A program made the translations under genes and the position numbers. Positions 23,434 through 31,651 of a stretch of DNA of 64,000 nucleotides are shown here, piece after piece. Each line of letters starts with the position of its first letter. Position 1 is the stretch's first letter. The notes under the pieces were generated by a model that was not told the origin of the DNA, made no database searches, and saw only the letters and a program-made list of their open reading frames with translations. Source of the stretch: Kangiella profundi (GTDB lineage Bacteria; Pseudomonadota; Gammaproteobacteria; Enterobacterales; Kangiellaceae); contig NZ_CP025120.1 in NCBI RefSeq assembly GCF_002838765.1, forward strand, positions 496,001-560,000. Direction: 5' to 3'.

Positions 23434-24528
23434 ATGCGCTCAACCAAAGCGGTCATTGATCTGGCGGCACTACGCCATAACCTCAGAACCATTAAGTCTA
23501 TTGCCAGCGGTAGCAAAGTCATGGCGGTGGTCAAGGCCAATGCCTATGGGCATGGTCTGGTCCAGATTGCCAAGGCACTGACAAATGACGCGGACATGTT
23601 CGCTGTGGCGACCGTGCAAGAAGCGCTGTCACTGCGCAAAGCTGAGATCAAAACGCCTATCCTTTTGCTCGAAGGCATATTCAATGCCAAAGACTTAGAG
23701 CTGGTGGTCGAGCATGATCTTGAAGTGGTGCTCCATCATTGGCCACAAATCGAAGCACTGCAAAATTTCAAAACCGATAAACAGATTAAAGTCTGGGTCA
23801 AACTGGATTCGGGTATGCACCGTTTAGGCTTTGCATTGCAGGATCTGGCGCTGATTGAGTCGACTCTAGCTGATATTTCCTGCCTCGCTAATCCGATTCG
23901 ATTGATGTCTCACTTCGCGTCAGCTGATGATCCGGAAGATGATTTCTCGGCCACACAGCTGGAAGCTTTTGATCAGGCAACCAAGCACATCACTACTGAA
24001 AAATCGATGGCCAACTCTGCCGGGATCCTGACTCAGAAAAATGCACATTATGATTGGGTGCGTCCTGGGTTGTTGCTCTATGGATGTTCGCCACTGATTG
24101 GTAGCGAAGCTTCGGAGTATGATTTAAAACCTGTGATGTCACTGGAATCTCAAATACTAGCCATTAAACCAATTAAAAAAGGTGAGTCTACCGGCTATGG
24201 TCGTCATTGGTTTGCTGATCGTGATACCAACTTGGGGTTGGTTGCGATTGGTTATGGCGACGGTTATCCAAGACATGCAAAGAACGGCACGCCGATTTGG
24301 GTTAATGGTCGTACAGTGCCATTGGTTGGCCGAGTATCGATGGATATGTTGGCAGTGGACTTAGGTCCAGACTGTCAGGATGCAGTTGGCGACCGAGTGG
24401 TTCTTTGGGGTAAAGAGTTACCTGCTGAGCGAGTTGCTCCTCATGCGGATACCATTCCCTATACTTTGTTCTGTGGCGTGACCAAGCGAGTCAGGTTCTA
24501 TTACAAAGACAAATCCAACGAGATGTGA
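23434..24528 (+). CDS. alr: Alanine racemase
   Basis: This PLP enzyme interconverts L- and D-alanine for peptidoglycan. A length of 364 aa is normal. The PLP lysine sits in Val-Val-Lys-Ala-Asn-Ala-Tyr-Gly-His-Gly (about residue 33), and the second catalytic residue, Tyr, is in the Gly-Tyr-Gly-Asp-Gly-Tyr-Pro region, before Arg-Val-Ser-Met-Asp-Met. It forms a unit with dnaB, as in many gammaproteobacteria, and yjbQ starts one base after its stop. Confidence 0.96.
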   Translation: MRSTKAVIDLAALRHNLRTIKSIASGSKVMAVVKANAYGHGLVQIAKALTNDADMFAVATVQEALSLRKAEIKTPILLLEGIFNAKDLELVVEHDLEVVLHHWPQIEALQNFKTDKQIKVWVKLDSGMHRLGFALQDLALIESTLADISCLANPIRLMSHFASADDPEDDFSATQLEAFDQATKHITTEKSMANSAGILTQKNAHYDWVRPGLLLYGCSPLIGSEASEYDLKPVMSLESQILAIKPIKKGESTGYGRHWFADRDTNLGLVAIGYGDGYPRHAKNGTPIWVNGRTVPLVGRVSMDMLAVDLGPDCQDAVGDRVVLWGKELPAERVAPHADTIPYTLFCGVTKRVRFYYKDKSNEM

Positions 24529-24529
24529 C

Positions 24530-24943
24530 ATGAGTTTTTCTGAAACACTAACTGTCAAAACCAATGGGCAACGTCTGCATGAATTTACACCTGAGCTGGA
24601 GGCGGTGGTCAGAAAGGCTGACAAGACTATTGGTATCTGTCATATCTTCGTGCGTCACACTTCCTGTAGCCTGATTATTCAGGAAAATGCAGATCCCAGC
24701 GCCAAGCGCGATCTCGAGAATTGGCTCAATCGCTTGGTGCCTGAAAATGATCCTCTTTATACCCATATTTATGAAGGCGCAGATGATATGCCTGCGCACA
24801 TTAAGGCAGCACTGACTGCAACGACTTTGAGTATCCCGATTGTGGATGGAAGGTTAGCACTTGGAACCTGGCAGGGTACTTATCTTTGGGAACACAGACA
24901 CGGTAGTCATAATCGTCAGCTGGTTATCCATATCAGCGATTAA
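24530..24943 (+). CDS. yjbQ: YjbQ-family protein (UPF0047)
   Basis: A 137-residue protein with the UPF0047 signature: Phe-Val-Arg-His-Thr-Ser-Cys-Ser-Leu-Ile-Ile-Gln-Glu-Asn-Ala-Asp, a middle Asp-Asp-Met-Pro-Ala-His-Ile-Lys and a final Leu-Gly-Thr-Trp-Gln-Gly-Thr-Tyr-Leu-Trp-Glu-His. The conserved His residues probably bind metal; E. coli YjbQ has thiamine phosphate synthase activity in vitro. Its start is essentially fused to the alr stop (one base apart). Confidence 0.92.
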   Translation: MSFSETLTVKTNGQRLHEFTPELEAVVRKADKTIGICHIFVRHTSCSLIIQENADPSAKRDLENWLNRLVPENDPLYTHIYEGADDMPAHIKAALTATTLSIPIVDGRLALGTWQGTYLWEHRHGSHNRQLVIHISD

Positions 24944-24971
24944 ATACATTAATAAGTAGTAGTGATTCTTT

Positions 24972-25685
24972 ATGAAACCGGTTGTTTTTTTCCGTAAATT
25001 CCACAAATGGCTTGGCTTGATTATTGGTATTCAGGTGTTGTTCTGGGCGGCCGGTGGCTTTGTCATGACCTTCTTCGATATCGAAAAAGTGCGCGGTGAG
25101 CATACCACGGCGCAACCCGCAGCATTTACCTTGAATGGCGATGTTGCTATCACTGCCAATCAGGCGTTGCAGCAGATTGATTTTGAGCCAGAAAGTATGA
25201 CCTTAAAAGGCTTGCTTGGAAAGCCTGTATGGATAGCACAGGGGCAGGGTAAACAGGCCGTAGTCGATGCAATGACTGGAGCGAAATTGTCGCCTCTAGA
25301 TGAAACGCTGGCCCGTCAAGTTGCGGTAGCTGACTTTAGTGGTGAGGGCGAGCTTGCTGAAATCACATTACTGTCCGAAGAAGTTGGTGAAGTTCGCGGC
25401 AGAGGACTACCCATTTGGCAGGCTCAGTTTAATGACAGCGATAATACCCGAGTCTATATTTCGCCAGACAGTGGGGAAGTGGTTGCCAGACGCAATGATA
25501 CCTGGCGTGTATTCGACTTCTTCTGGATGCTGCACATCATGGATTATAAAAACCGTACCGATTTCAATCACCCGTTAGTGGTCTTTGCTGCATTCTTAGC
25601 GCTGTTTATGTCCTTGAGCGGTCTCTATCTCGTTATCAAGATGGTATTCCTGAAACCGAAGAGGTCTCGTGCGGTCAAAGCCTAA
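24972..25685 (+). CDS. PepSY-domain membrane protein
   Basis: A 237-residue protein with a first helix containing Arg-Lys-Phe-His-Lys-Trp-Leu-Gly-Leu (PepSY_TM style), a periplasmic region with repeated PepSY-like strands (Ile-Thr-Ala-Asn-Gln-Ala-Leu and Val-Tyr-Ile-Ser-Pro-Asp-Ser-Gly-Glu-Val), and a last helix preceded by Met-Leu-His-Ile-Met-Asp-Tyr. The His residues near the helices recall haem- or flavin-linked PepSY-TM proteins involved in iron or redox work. It follows yjbQ by 28 bases. Confidence 0.75.
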   Translation: MKPVVFFRKFHKWLGLIIGIQVLFWAAGGFVMTFFDIEKVRGEHTTAQPAAFTLNGDVAITANQALQQIDFEPESMTLKGLLGKPVWIAQGQGKQAVVDAMTGAKLSPLDETLARQVAVADFSGEGELAEITLLSEEVGEVRGRGLPIWQAQFNDSDNTRVYISPDSGEVVARRNDTWRVFDFFWMLHIMDYKNRTDFNHPLVVFAAFLALFMSLSGLYLVIKMVFLKPKRSRAVKA

Positions 25686-25689
25686 AGCT

Positions 25690-25794
25690 ATGGCAAAACT
25701 GAATAAGAACAGCAAAATCATTATTCTCATTCTTGTGGGAGCCCTGGCCCTTTATTGGGTAATCAAGTTATTGATTTTTAACTATTTACTCTAA
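25690..25794 (+). CDS. 34-residue single-helix membrane peptide
   Basis: The open frame ATG 25690 to TAA 25794 starts 4 bases after the PepSY gene stop. It has a Lys/Asn-rich start (Met-Ala-Lys-Leu-Asn-Lys-Asn-Ser-Lys) and one hydrophobic helix to the end. The charge-then-helix layout and the close spacing suggest a real small subunit of the PepSY protein, but the ribosome-binding site is weak. Confidence 0.45.
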   Translation: MAKLNKNSKIIILILVGALALYWVIKLLIFNYLL

Positions 25795-25840
25795 GTTAAA
25801 ACTTGTTTACAACTTAACAGATTGATTGACCTGAAATTGA

Positions 25841-25868
25841 CTTGTGTATTGGTATAAAACCCCAATAT
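25841..25868 (+). promoter_or_regulatory. Possible heat-shock (sigma-32) promoter of htpX
   Basis: CTTGTGT (25841-25847) and CCCCAATAT (25860-25868) are separated by 12 bases, resembling the sigma-32 elements CTTGAAA and CCCCATNT. htpX belongs to the heat-shock/envelope-stress regulons in E. coli, which supports the reading. Confidence 0.4.
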
Positions 25869-25921
25869 AGTAGTTGTTAGTGTGTGCTCAACTTGAGCAG
25901 TTTTATTTTACGGAGAAACAC

Positions 25922-26821
25922 ATGTTACGAATTGGTTTATTTCTGTTGACCAACTTTGCCATTTTGCTGCTAGCGGGCACGGTGCTCAACCTTATTGGCT
26001 TTAACGGCATCATGGCTGAAAACGGCGTTGATCTGAATCTCAATGCCTTACTTATTTTCTGTGGTATTTTCGGTTTCGCTGGCTCATTCATCTCTTTGTT
26101 GATGTCAAAGTGGATGGCCAAGCGTTCTATGCATGTTCATATCATTGAAAACCCAAGCAATGAAACCGAGCAGTGGTTGGTGAATACTGTGGCGGATTTG
26201 GCGCGTGATGCCAATGTCGGTATGCCTGAAGTGGGTATTTTCCCATCACCTCAATCGAATGCATTTGCAACAGGTTGGAACAAAAACAAAGCGTTAGTCG
26301 CTGTCAGCCAGGGATTATTGCAGCGCATGAATCGCGATGAAGTACGTGCGGTATTGGCCCATGAAATTGGCCACGTGGCCAATGGCGATATGATTACGCT
26401 AACCCTGATTCAGGGTATTGTGAACACCTTTGTGCTGTTCTTCTCGCGTGTGATTGGTCACTTTGTTGATCGTGTGATTCTCAAGAATGAGCGTGGTTAT
26501 GGTATTGGCTACTTTATTTCGGTAATGGTCGCGCAGATTATTCTGACCATTCTGGCCAGTATCGTCGTTATGTGGTTCTCGCGTCGTCGTGAGTTCCGTG
26601 CTGATGAAGCCGGTGCGCAGTTAGCTGGCACAGGCGCCATGATTTCAGCACTTGAGAAATTGAAAGTTGAATACGATATGCCTTCTGATATGGGCGAGAC
26701 ATTTACCGCCTTCGGCTTGAAGAATGGTCGTACGGGTTCGTTTCAGGAGAAGTTCGGTAGTTTGTTCTTGTCGCATCCGCCGTTGGATCAGCGTATTGAG
26801 GCGTTACGAAATCGTTTTTAA
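25922..26821 (+). CDS. htpX: Membrane protease HtpX
   Basis: An M48-family zinc metalloprotease of the inner membrane that clears misfolded membrane proteins together with FtsH. At 299 aa it is close to E. coli HtpX (293). Two N-terminal helices are followed by the catalytic Ala-His-Glu-Ile-Gly-His (HEXXH near residue 147), two more helices, and the third zinc ligand in Phe-Arg-Ala-Asp-Glu-Ala-Gly-Ala. The start at ATG 25922 has ACGGAGA upstream and matches the family's Met-Leu-Arg-Ile beginning. Confidence 0.96.
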   Translation: MLRIGLFLLTNFAILLLAGTVLNLIGFNGIMAENGVDLNLNALLIFCGIFGFAGSFISLLMSKWMAKRSMHVHIIENPSNETEQWLVNTVADLARDANVGMPEVGIFPSPQSNAFATGWNKNKALVAVSQGLLQRMNRDEVRAVLAHEIGHVANGDMITLTLIQGIVNTFVLFFSRVIGHFVDRVILKNERGYGIGYFISVMVAQIILTILASIVVMWFSRRREFRADEAGAQLAGTGAMISALEKLKVEYDMPSDMGETFTAFGLKNGRTGSFQEKFGSLFLSHPPLDQRIEALRNRF

Positions 26822-26839
26822 GTTATGTTCTCTAGTCAT

Positions 26840-27121
26840 GTCATTCCCGCGAAAGCGGGAATCCATGCTCTTATTAATACCATTCCTGCTTTTTGCCTTT
26901 CGCCCTCTCGGCGAGCCCCTTTTCTTTACTTGTCTAAAGAAAAGGGACCAAAAGAAAGGACACCCCGTGATTGAGGCCTCACTTTGTGAAACTTCCTTCG
27001 TATCCGCCAAGCCACTTTACGCACCGTAAAATACGTTCCATCCCTGGCCCGAATTTTACTATTCAAAACATCCTGTTTTGAATTGCTATGTCTTGGCTTC
27101 TACTCAGCTCAATCAAAGGGG
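26840..27121. repeat. Long intergenic repeat, copy A
   Basis: This ~280-bp block fills the 372-bp gap after htpX. It begins with the hairpin ATTCCCGC-GAAA-GCGGGAAT (26843-26862), has a second inverted repeat (CCCTTTTCTTT / AAAGAAAAGGG, around 26915-26945) and ends in Cys-rich-free AT sequence with CAAAACATCCTGTTTTG. The same block occurs, inverted, at 35383-35704. No gene is evident inside. Confidence 0.8.
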
Positions 27122-27194
27122 GAATTGGAGCAAGCTTATAAATGAGTTGCTAATCATAAAATACTAACAAAACATTTGTTTGTAAAAGCTCAAA

Positions 27195-27737
27195 TCATCG
27201 ATACATATCCAACAGGTAATTCACTCGACTAATCTGATTCTTTGTATTCTGAATCTGTTTATCAATATCATCCAGCTCAAGGCTCAGGCGTTCTTTTTCT
27301 TTCTCGTCTTCGATGCGGCGAATGGCCTGACGTAAGATTTCATGTTCACGCATTAGCTCGTCTAATTGAACCTGCAGATTTTCGTGGCGTGAGAACAAAC
27401 CATCTTTGTAACTGCCTGAATATTCAGGGAAGCCAGCAACACAGTTTTGATTGGAGTAGTTGCCATTAACACCATGCTGGAAGCCGTTGTGTGGCGTGCA
27501 ATAAACTTCAAGGCCTTTCTGGCGACCTTGTTCATATTGATTGCGATCTATGCGTACGCCATATTCGATACAGGCCGATTCATGATTCAGTACATAATCT
27601 GAGTCACGACCGAATTTGCCGTCCTGGTAGCCAATTTGGTACCAGTTGCCTGATGCGCATTCGGTTTCTGATAATGTGGCACACCCGCTTAGAGCGATGG
27701 CTAAGGTACCCAGTAATAATAATCGTATTGTTGTCAT
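27195..27737 (-). CDS. DUF2799 lipoprotein
   Basis: A 180-residue protein with a lipoprotein signal (Ala-Leu-Ser-Gly-Cys, Cys19). The mature part has the DUF2799 pattern: Gly-Asn-Trp-Tyr-Gln-Ile-Gly-Tyr-Gln-Asp-Gly-Lys-Phe-Gly, then Cys-Ile-Glu-Tyr-Gly-Val, Tyr-Glu-Gln-Gly-Arg-x-Lys-Gly-Leu-x-x-Tyr-Cys-Thr. A C-terminal coiled coil (about residues 120-175) follows. Start at ATG 27737 with GGGAGAAAAG upstream. Function unknown; expected on the periplasmic face of a membrane. Confidence 0.85.
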   Translation of the reverse strand: MTTIRLLLLGTLAIALSGCATLSETECASGNWYQIGYQDGKFGRDSDYVLNHESACIEYGVRIDRNQYEQGRQKGLEVYCTPHNGFQHGVNGNYSNQNCVAGFPEYSGSYKDGLFSRHENLQVQLDELMREHEILRQAIRRIEDEKEKERLSLELDDIDKQIQNTKNQISRVNYLLDMYR

Positions 27738-27891
27738 CGTCTTTTCTCCCGCACTCAACTTTCTGAGCGCCTTCTCTCTCTAGTTAACCCCCAATCCAAT
27801 AAGACCTAAAGTAGCATAGAACACTGGGGTCTTATCGCAAAGGATCATATAATAGCGCCCCAAAGCACAAACGCCTAATAGTAATCGAAAC

Positions 27892-28884
27892 GTGAGTATA
27901 GCCTTAGACCGCAAAATCTGTATTGCCCCCATGTTGGACTGGACTGATCGTCATCAACGACGATTCATGCGCCTAATTACCAAACATGCCGTGCTATACA
28001 CTGAAATGATTACTACAGGTGCCATTATTCATGGCGGAGCTGAACGTCACCTGAAATATAATCAGGAAGAGCATCCGGTTGCTGTGCAGCTCGGTGGCAG
28101 CGATCCTAAAGATTTAGCTCATTGTGCCAAAATTTGCGAAGACTACGGCTATGACGAAATCAATCTCAATGTCGGTTGTCCTAGTGACCGTGTCCAGAAT
28201 GGACGTTTTGGCGCTTGCCTTATGGCAGAACCTGATTTGGTGGCAGAGTGCATGTCTGCCATGGGCAATGCAGTAGATGTGCCGGTCACAGTAAAAAGTC
28301 GAATAGGGATTGACGATCTTGATTCGTATGAACACCTGCATCACTTTATCAATACGGTTCAATCTGCTGGCGTTAAAACCTTTATTATTCACGCCAGAAA
28401 AGCCTGGCTTAGTGGACTTAGCCCTAAAGAAAATCGAGAAATTCCACCGCTTAGATACGATATTGCTTATCAGGTTAAAAAAGATTTTCCTGACCTGGAG
28501 ATAATCGTTAATGGTGGAGTAAACACTCTGGAGCAGGCCGAAGATCACATGCAACATAGCGATGGTGTCATGATTGGCCGTGAGGCATACCATAATCCGT
28601 ATTTTCTGGCCGAAGCGGACAATCGTTTTTATGGTAAAAGTTATCCAATCCCATCGCGTATCGAGATTGCCCGCGAATATATGGACTATGTTCAAAGTCA
28701 GCTCGATCAGGATATTTATTTAGGACATATGACCCGTCATATACTCGGCCTGTTTTTTGCCCAGCCTAAAGGCAAATTATGGCGCCGATATCTTAGTGAA
28801 AACGCCTACAAAAAAGGCGCAGGACTTGAAGTGCTTGAAGGAGCTTTAGCGATTTATGAAGAAGATCTTAATACTGTTAGTTAG
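27892..28884 (+). CDS. dusA: tRNA-dihydrouridine(20/20a) synthase DusA
   Basis: An FMN enzyme that reduces uridines 20 and 20a of tRNA. At 330 aa it matches E. coli DusA. Motifs: Ala-Pro-Met-Leu-Asp-Trp-Thr-Asp-Arg, Thr-Glu-Met-Ile-Thr-Thr-Gly-Ala, the catalytic Cys in Leu-Asn-Val-Gly-Cys-Pro-Ser, and His-Ala-Arg-Lys-Ala-Trp-Leu. The start is a GTG. The last 29 bases overlap the beginning of the next gene in another frame. Confidence 0.95.
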   Translation: MSIALDRKICIAPMLDWTDRHQRRFMRLITKHAVLYTEMITTGAIIHGGAERHLKYNQEEHPVAVQLGGSDPKDLAHCAKICEDYGYDEINLNVGCPSDRVQNGRFGACLMAEPDLVAECMSAMGNAVDVPVTVKSRIGIDDLDSYEHLHHFINTVQSAGVKTFIIHARKAWLSGLSPKENREIPPLRYDIAYQVKKDFPDLEIIVNGGVNTLEQAEDHMQHSDGVMIGREAYHNPYFLAEADNRFYGKSYPIPSRIEIAREYMDYVQSQLDQDIYLGHMTRHILGLFFAQPKGKLWRRYLSENAYKKGAGLEVLEGALAIYEEDLNTVS

Positions 28885-29842
28885 TCTTTTACTTGTAATT
28901 TCAATTGTATATTTTGCTCTACAAGAGCAAACGATAACTCAAAATAGCAATGAGGTTCTTCTGGAACCTAGTCAATCGACACAAGGTATTCCTGATGAGT
29001 CAGTTTCTGACATAAATACTGACAGTGAGGTTGAACAACCGTTACCGAAAGATAACAAAGTGGCAAGCAAACCATTTTCTTTAAGACGGTGTATTGAGAG
29101 TGTCGATAAAAAGTATCCTGGTAAGAGTATAGAGTTATATATAGTTACGAGTAAGGTTTACGCAGATGGAGAAATAGCTGCTGGGCGAAGTCCTTACCAA
29201 ACCATGCCAACAGCAAGCCTAAAATCCCTAGCTGCGGCTGACGATGTTGATGCTTTATTTGTGCTTGGTCAGGAAACCATGTGGTTAGCGACGACTGGGT
29301 TAATGATTAATGAGCATAGCGATGTTCCAAAGCTGAGTAGCGAAGAAAAAAGTGCAATCTTGAAAAATCATGAGCTTGATTTTGAGCTGCTCGAAGAGGG
29401 AGAAGAGTATTTATTCCGAGCTGCAGTCCTTGGAAAGCTTGGTGGCTTAGGTGAGTTCTCGTCTTTAACTAGTATGGGATTCACACGACTAAGCAAGAGT
29501 GATGCTGAGGATGAAAGAGTTAAAAAGTTGATTGCAAAAGTAATGGCTTACTCCGATCTGACTCGTGAAATTCACCGTGAAGACGGTTATCTCCAGGAAA
29601 TAATGGGAGGTCAGTTAGAATCTATAGAGAGAAGAGTGTTACAACCTTTTGTTGAACTTGAGGACTTTGAGTCATTCAAGCAAGACATTCAGAAGATAGC
29701 TGACTCTGAATTTGAGCTTCTTTATCAGCGCTGGAAAGAGCGACGTAACTATTATGGTCTCCCTGTTCATCCTAAAATCATTACTGATGAGCTTACGGAT
29801 TACAGTGAAGAAATGGAAGCTTGTTATAAAAAAGCTGACTAA
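28856..29842 (+). CDS. Sel1-like envelope protein, tandem paralogue 1
   Basis: A 328-residue protein with a signal anchor (residues 3-22), a low-complexity Glu/Ser/Asn linker (about 25-70), and a helical domain with Tyr-Gln-x-Met, Leu-Lys-x-Leu-Ala, Gly-Gln-x-x-x-Trp-x-Ala-Thr-Thr-Gly and Glu-Gly-Glu-Glu-Tyr-Leu-Phe-Arg-Ala-Ala-Val-Leu-Gly-Lys. The Ala-Ala-x-x-Gly pattern is like Sel1/TPR repeats. It starts inside the end of dusA, and the shared leader sequence recurs at 29878. Its closest relative is the next gene. Function unknown. Confidence 0.7.
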   Translation: MKKILILLVSLLLVISIVYFALQEQTITQNSNEVLLEPSQSTQGIPDESVSDINTDSEVEQPLPKDNKVASKPFSLRRCIESVDKKYPGKSIELYIVTSKVYADGEIAAGRSPYQTMPTASLKSLAAADDVDALFVLGQETMWLATTGLMINEHSDVPKLSSEEKSAILKNHELDFELLEEGEEYLFRAAVLGKLGGLGEFSSLTSMGFTRLSKSDAEDERVKKLIAKVMAYSDLTREIHREDGYLQEIMGGQLESIERRVLQPFVELEDFESFKQDIQKIADSEFELLYQRWKERRNYYGLPVHPKIITDELTDYSEEMEACYKKAD

Positions 29843-29877
29843 AGTAATTAGTAAGTAAATAAAAGGCACAGATTGCT

Positions 29878-30858
29878 ATGAAGAAGATCTTAATTCTGTT
29901 AGTTAGCCTGGCAATCACAGCGATATTGCTATTCATCTTGCTTCAAGATGAGGACTCTGAGACTCAGATAAAGGATCTTGCTGAGTCTAATAAAACAGCT
30001 AATTCTACCTCTTCCATAGAACTAGAAACTCCCACAGTGCAGAAACAGGCCGATGATTCCACTCCTCTTGAAAATGAAGTCCAAGAAGAAATAAAAGAGC
30101 AACTCCCATCTAATGTTTGCAAAGAGCAGTTAGCCGAACAATATCCGGATCTTGACCGTCAGTATCACCAGATTATTGAAGAGTTTTATCTAAATGATGA
30201 GCAAATGATGGGTGATGGTGTTTACCAGAATATGTCGTTCGAGGCACTTAAGCCATTGGCAGATAGTAATGATCCAAACGCTATGATGGTTTATGGCTCG
30301 GATAAAATTTGGCATTCAGCGACAGGCATTAGGATTTCAAGAAGCGATAGTCAATATCGAACTCAGGAGCAGACGCAAGAGATTATTAAAAATCATCAAA
30401 TTGATTTGGTTGGTATTAGTGAGGGAGAGGATTATCTCTTCAGAGCTGCTGTTTTCGGGAAAGTTGGTTCAGTCTTTGAGCTTTCAATGCTATTAGATTT
30501 GGCCGCAAGACAAATGGATAGAAAAGAGTATAAGGATAATTTGATTGAGGATGTGCTCATAAAAAGTCATGCGTATAAAAAATTATTAACTAATATTTTT
30601 AAGAATGACGAAGCTCTAAAAGGTGTCTTTTTATCTTCAAATGATCCATTTAAAAACATACAAAGACTTTACGCTGATCATGAAGATTTCGAGGATATTA
30701 AAATACGGATAGAGACGGGTTCAGAAATTTTATACAAAGAACTCGTGCGACGCTGGGAACATGAAAGGGAATATTATGGCTTTGATATATATCCGGATTA
30801 TCTTCAGGGTGAGTTAGAAGACTATGGAAATGCCTATCTGGAGTGCCACCTGCGCTAA
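29878..30858 (+). CDS. Sel1-like envelope protein, tandem paralogue 2
   Basis: A 326-residue paralogue of the preceding gene with the same layout: signal anchor, acidic linker, and helical domain with Val-Tyr-Gly-Ser-Asp-Lys-Ile-Trp, Lys-Asn-His-Gln-Ile-Asp, Glu-Gly-Glu-Asp-Tyr-Leu-Phe-Arg-Ala-Ala-Val-Phe-Gly-Lys and a closing Trp-Glu-x-x-Arg-Glu-Tyr-Tyr-Gly. Its first 30 coding bases are nearly identical at DNA level to the start of paralogue 1, which points to tandem duplication. It begins 35 bases after that gene ends. Confidence 0.7.
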   Translation: MKKILILLVSLAITAILLFILLQDEDSETQIKDLAESNKTANSTSSIELETPTVQKQADDSTPLENEVQEEIKEQLPSNVCKEQLAEQYPDLDRQYHQIIEEFYLNDEQMMGDGVYQNMSFEALKPLADSNDPNAMMVYGSDKIWHSATGIRISRSDSQYRTQEQTQEIIKNHQIDLVGISEGEDYLFRAAVFGKVGSVFELSMLLDLAARQMDRKEYKDNLIEDVLIKSHAYKKLLTNIFKNDEALKGVFLSSNDPFKNIQRLYADHEDFEDIKIRIETGSEILYKELVRRWEHEREYYGFDIYPDYLQGELEDYGNAYLECHLR

Positions 30859-30967
30859 CATTAATCAGCGCACAGCTGTTAGCCAAAACGTGAACTCTGT
30901 CACTAAATTTGCAAATTTGCATTAGTTTACGCTAAAGTAGAATTTCTCCCTGAATGTTGGAGGTTCT

Positions 30968-31507
30968 ATGAAGTTCCTAAAATGGTTACTAATCATTATC
31001 GCGGTTCTTGCCGTTATTTTGGTTGTGGTTGGTTTCCTCCTGCCGCAAACCCGTCATGTCGAGCGTTCCATTACGGTGAATGCCACTAAAGACACAGTTT
31101 TCAATCAAGTAAACAATCTACAGAATTTTAATAACTGGTCTCCATGGGCGGAAATTGATCCTAACGCGACTTATACCTTTACTGGGCCAAACAGTGGTGT
31201 AGGTGCAACTATGGCTTGGGATAGTCAAATGCCTGAAGTGGGTTCAGGAACCTATAAAATTATTGAAAGTAATTATCCTAATGCGGTTAAGTTCGAGATG
31301 AAGTTTGGTCAGGAACAGATGCCTGCCGAAAGCTCTTTTCTGCTTGATGAGATTTCATATGAGGAGACTCGGGTAACCTGGACCTTCGATGTCGATTTTG
31401 GCAACGACCTGATGGGCCGTTACGTAGGCTACTTTCTAATGGAAGGAGCCGTAGGACCTCAGTATGAAAAAGGTCTGCAAAACCTCAAGCAAATTGTGGA
31501 GGGGTAG
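30968..31507 (+). CDS. SRPBCC-family protein with N-terminal membrane helix
   Basis: A 179-residue protein: a membrane helix (about residues 4-25), then a START/polyketide-cyclase-like domain (Val-Glu-Arg-Ser-Ile-Thr-Val-Asn-Ala, Asn-Asn-Trp-Ser-Pro-Trp-Ala, Asp-Pro-Asn-Ala-Thr-Tyr, and a final amphipathic helix). Such domains bind hydrophobic ligands; the ligand here is unknown. GGAGG precedes the ATG. A strong hairpin follows its stop. Confidence 0.85.
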   Translation: MKFLKWLLIIIAVLAVILVVVGFLLPQTRHVERSITVNATKDTVFNQVNNLQNFNNWSPWAEIDPNATYTFTGPNSGVGATMAWDSQMPEVGSGTYKIIESNYPNAVKFEMKFGQEQMPAESSFLLDEISYEETRVTWTFDVDFGNDLMGRYVGYFLMEGAVGPQYEKGLQNLKQIVEG

Positions 31508-31519
31508 TCGATGAGTTAG

Positions 31520-31550
31520 ACAGGTAGCCTCTGCTGGAGGTTACCTGTTT
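31520..31550 (+). terminator. Terminator-like hairpin after the SRPBCC gene
   Basis: ACAGGTAGCCTC and GAGGTTACCTGT form a 12-bp stem with one mismatch, followed by three T. Confidence 0.6.
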
Positions 31551-31651
31551 AGCTTATTGTCCTTGTTCCCACTTATCATAACTATTCATGTTCTCTTCAT
31601 TTTTATCTGCTACAATTTTCGCCAATCTTACTTCAATTAAATAGTAATCCT

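Noticed and set aside
26724..27029. Open frame of 101 codons at the end of htpX and into the intergenic repeat
   Set aside because: It overlaps htpX and then consists of repeat sequence; the other repeat copy does not keep the frame.
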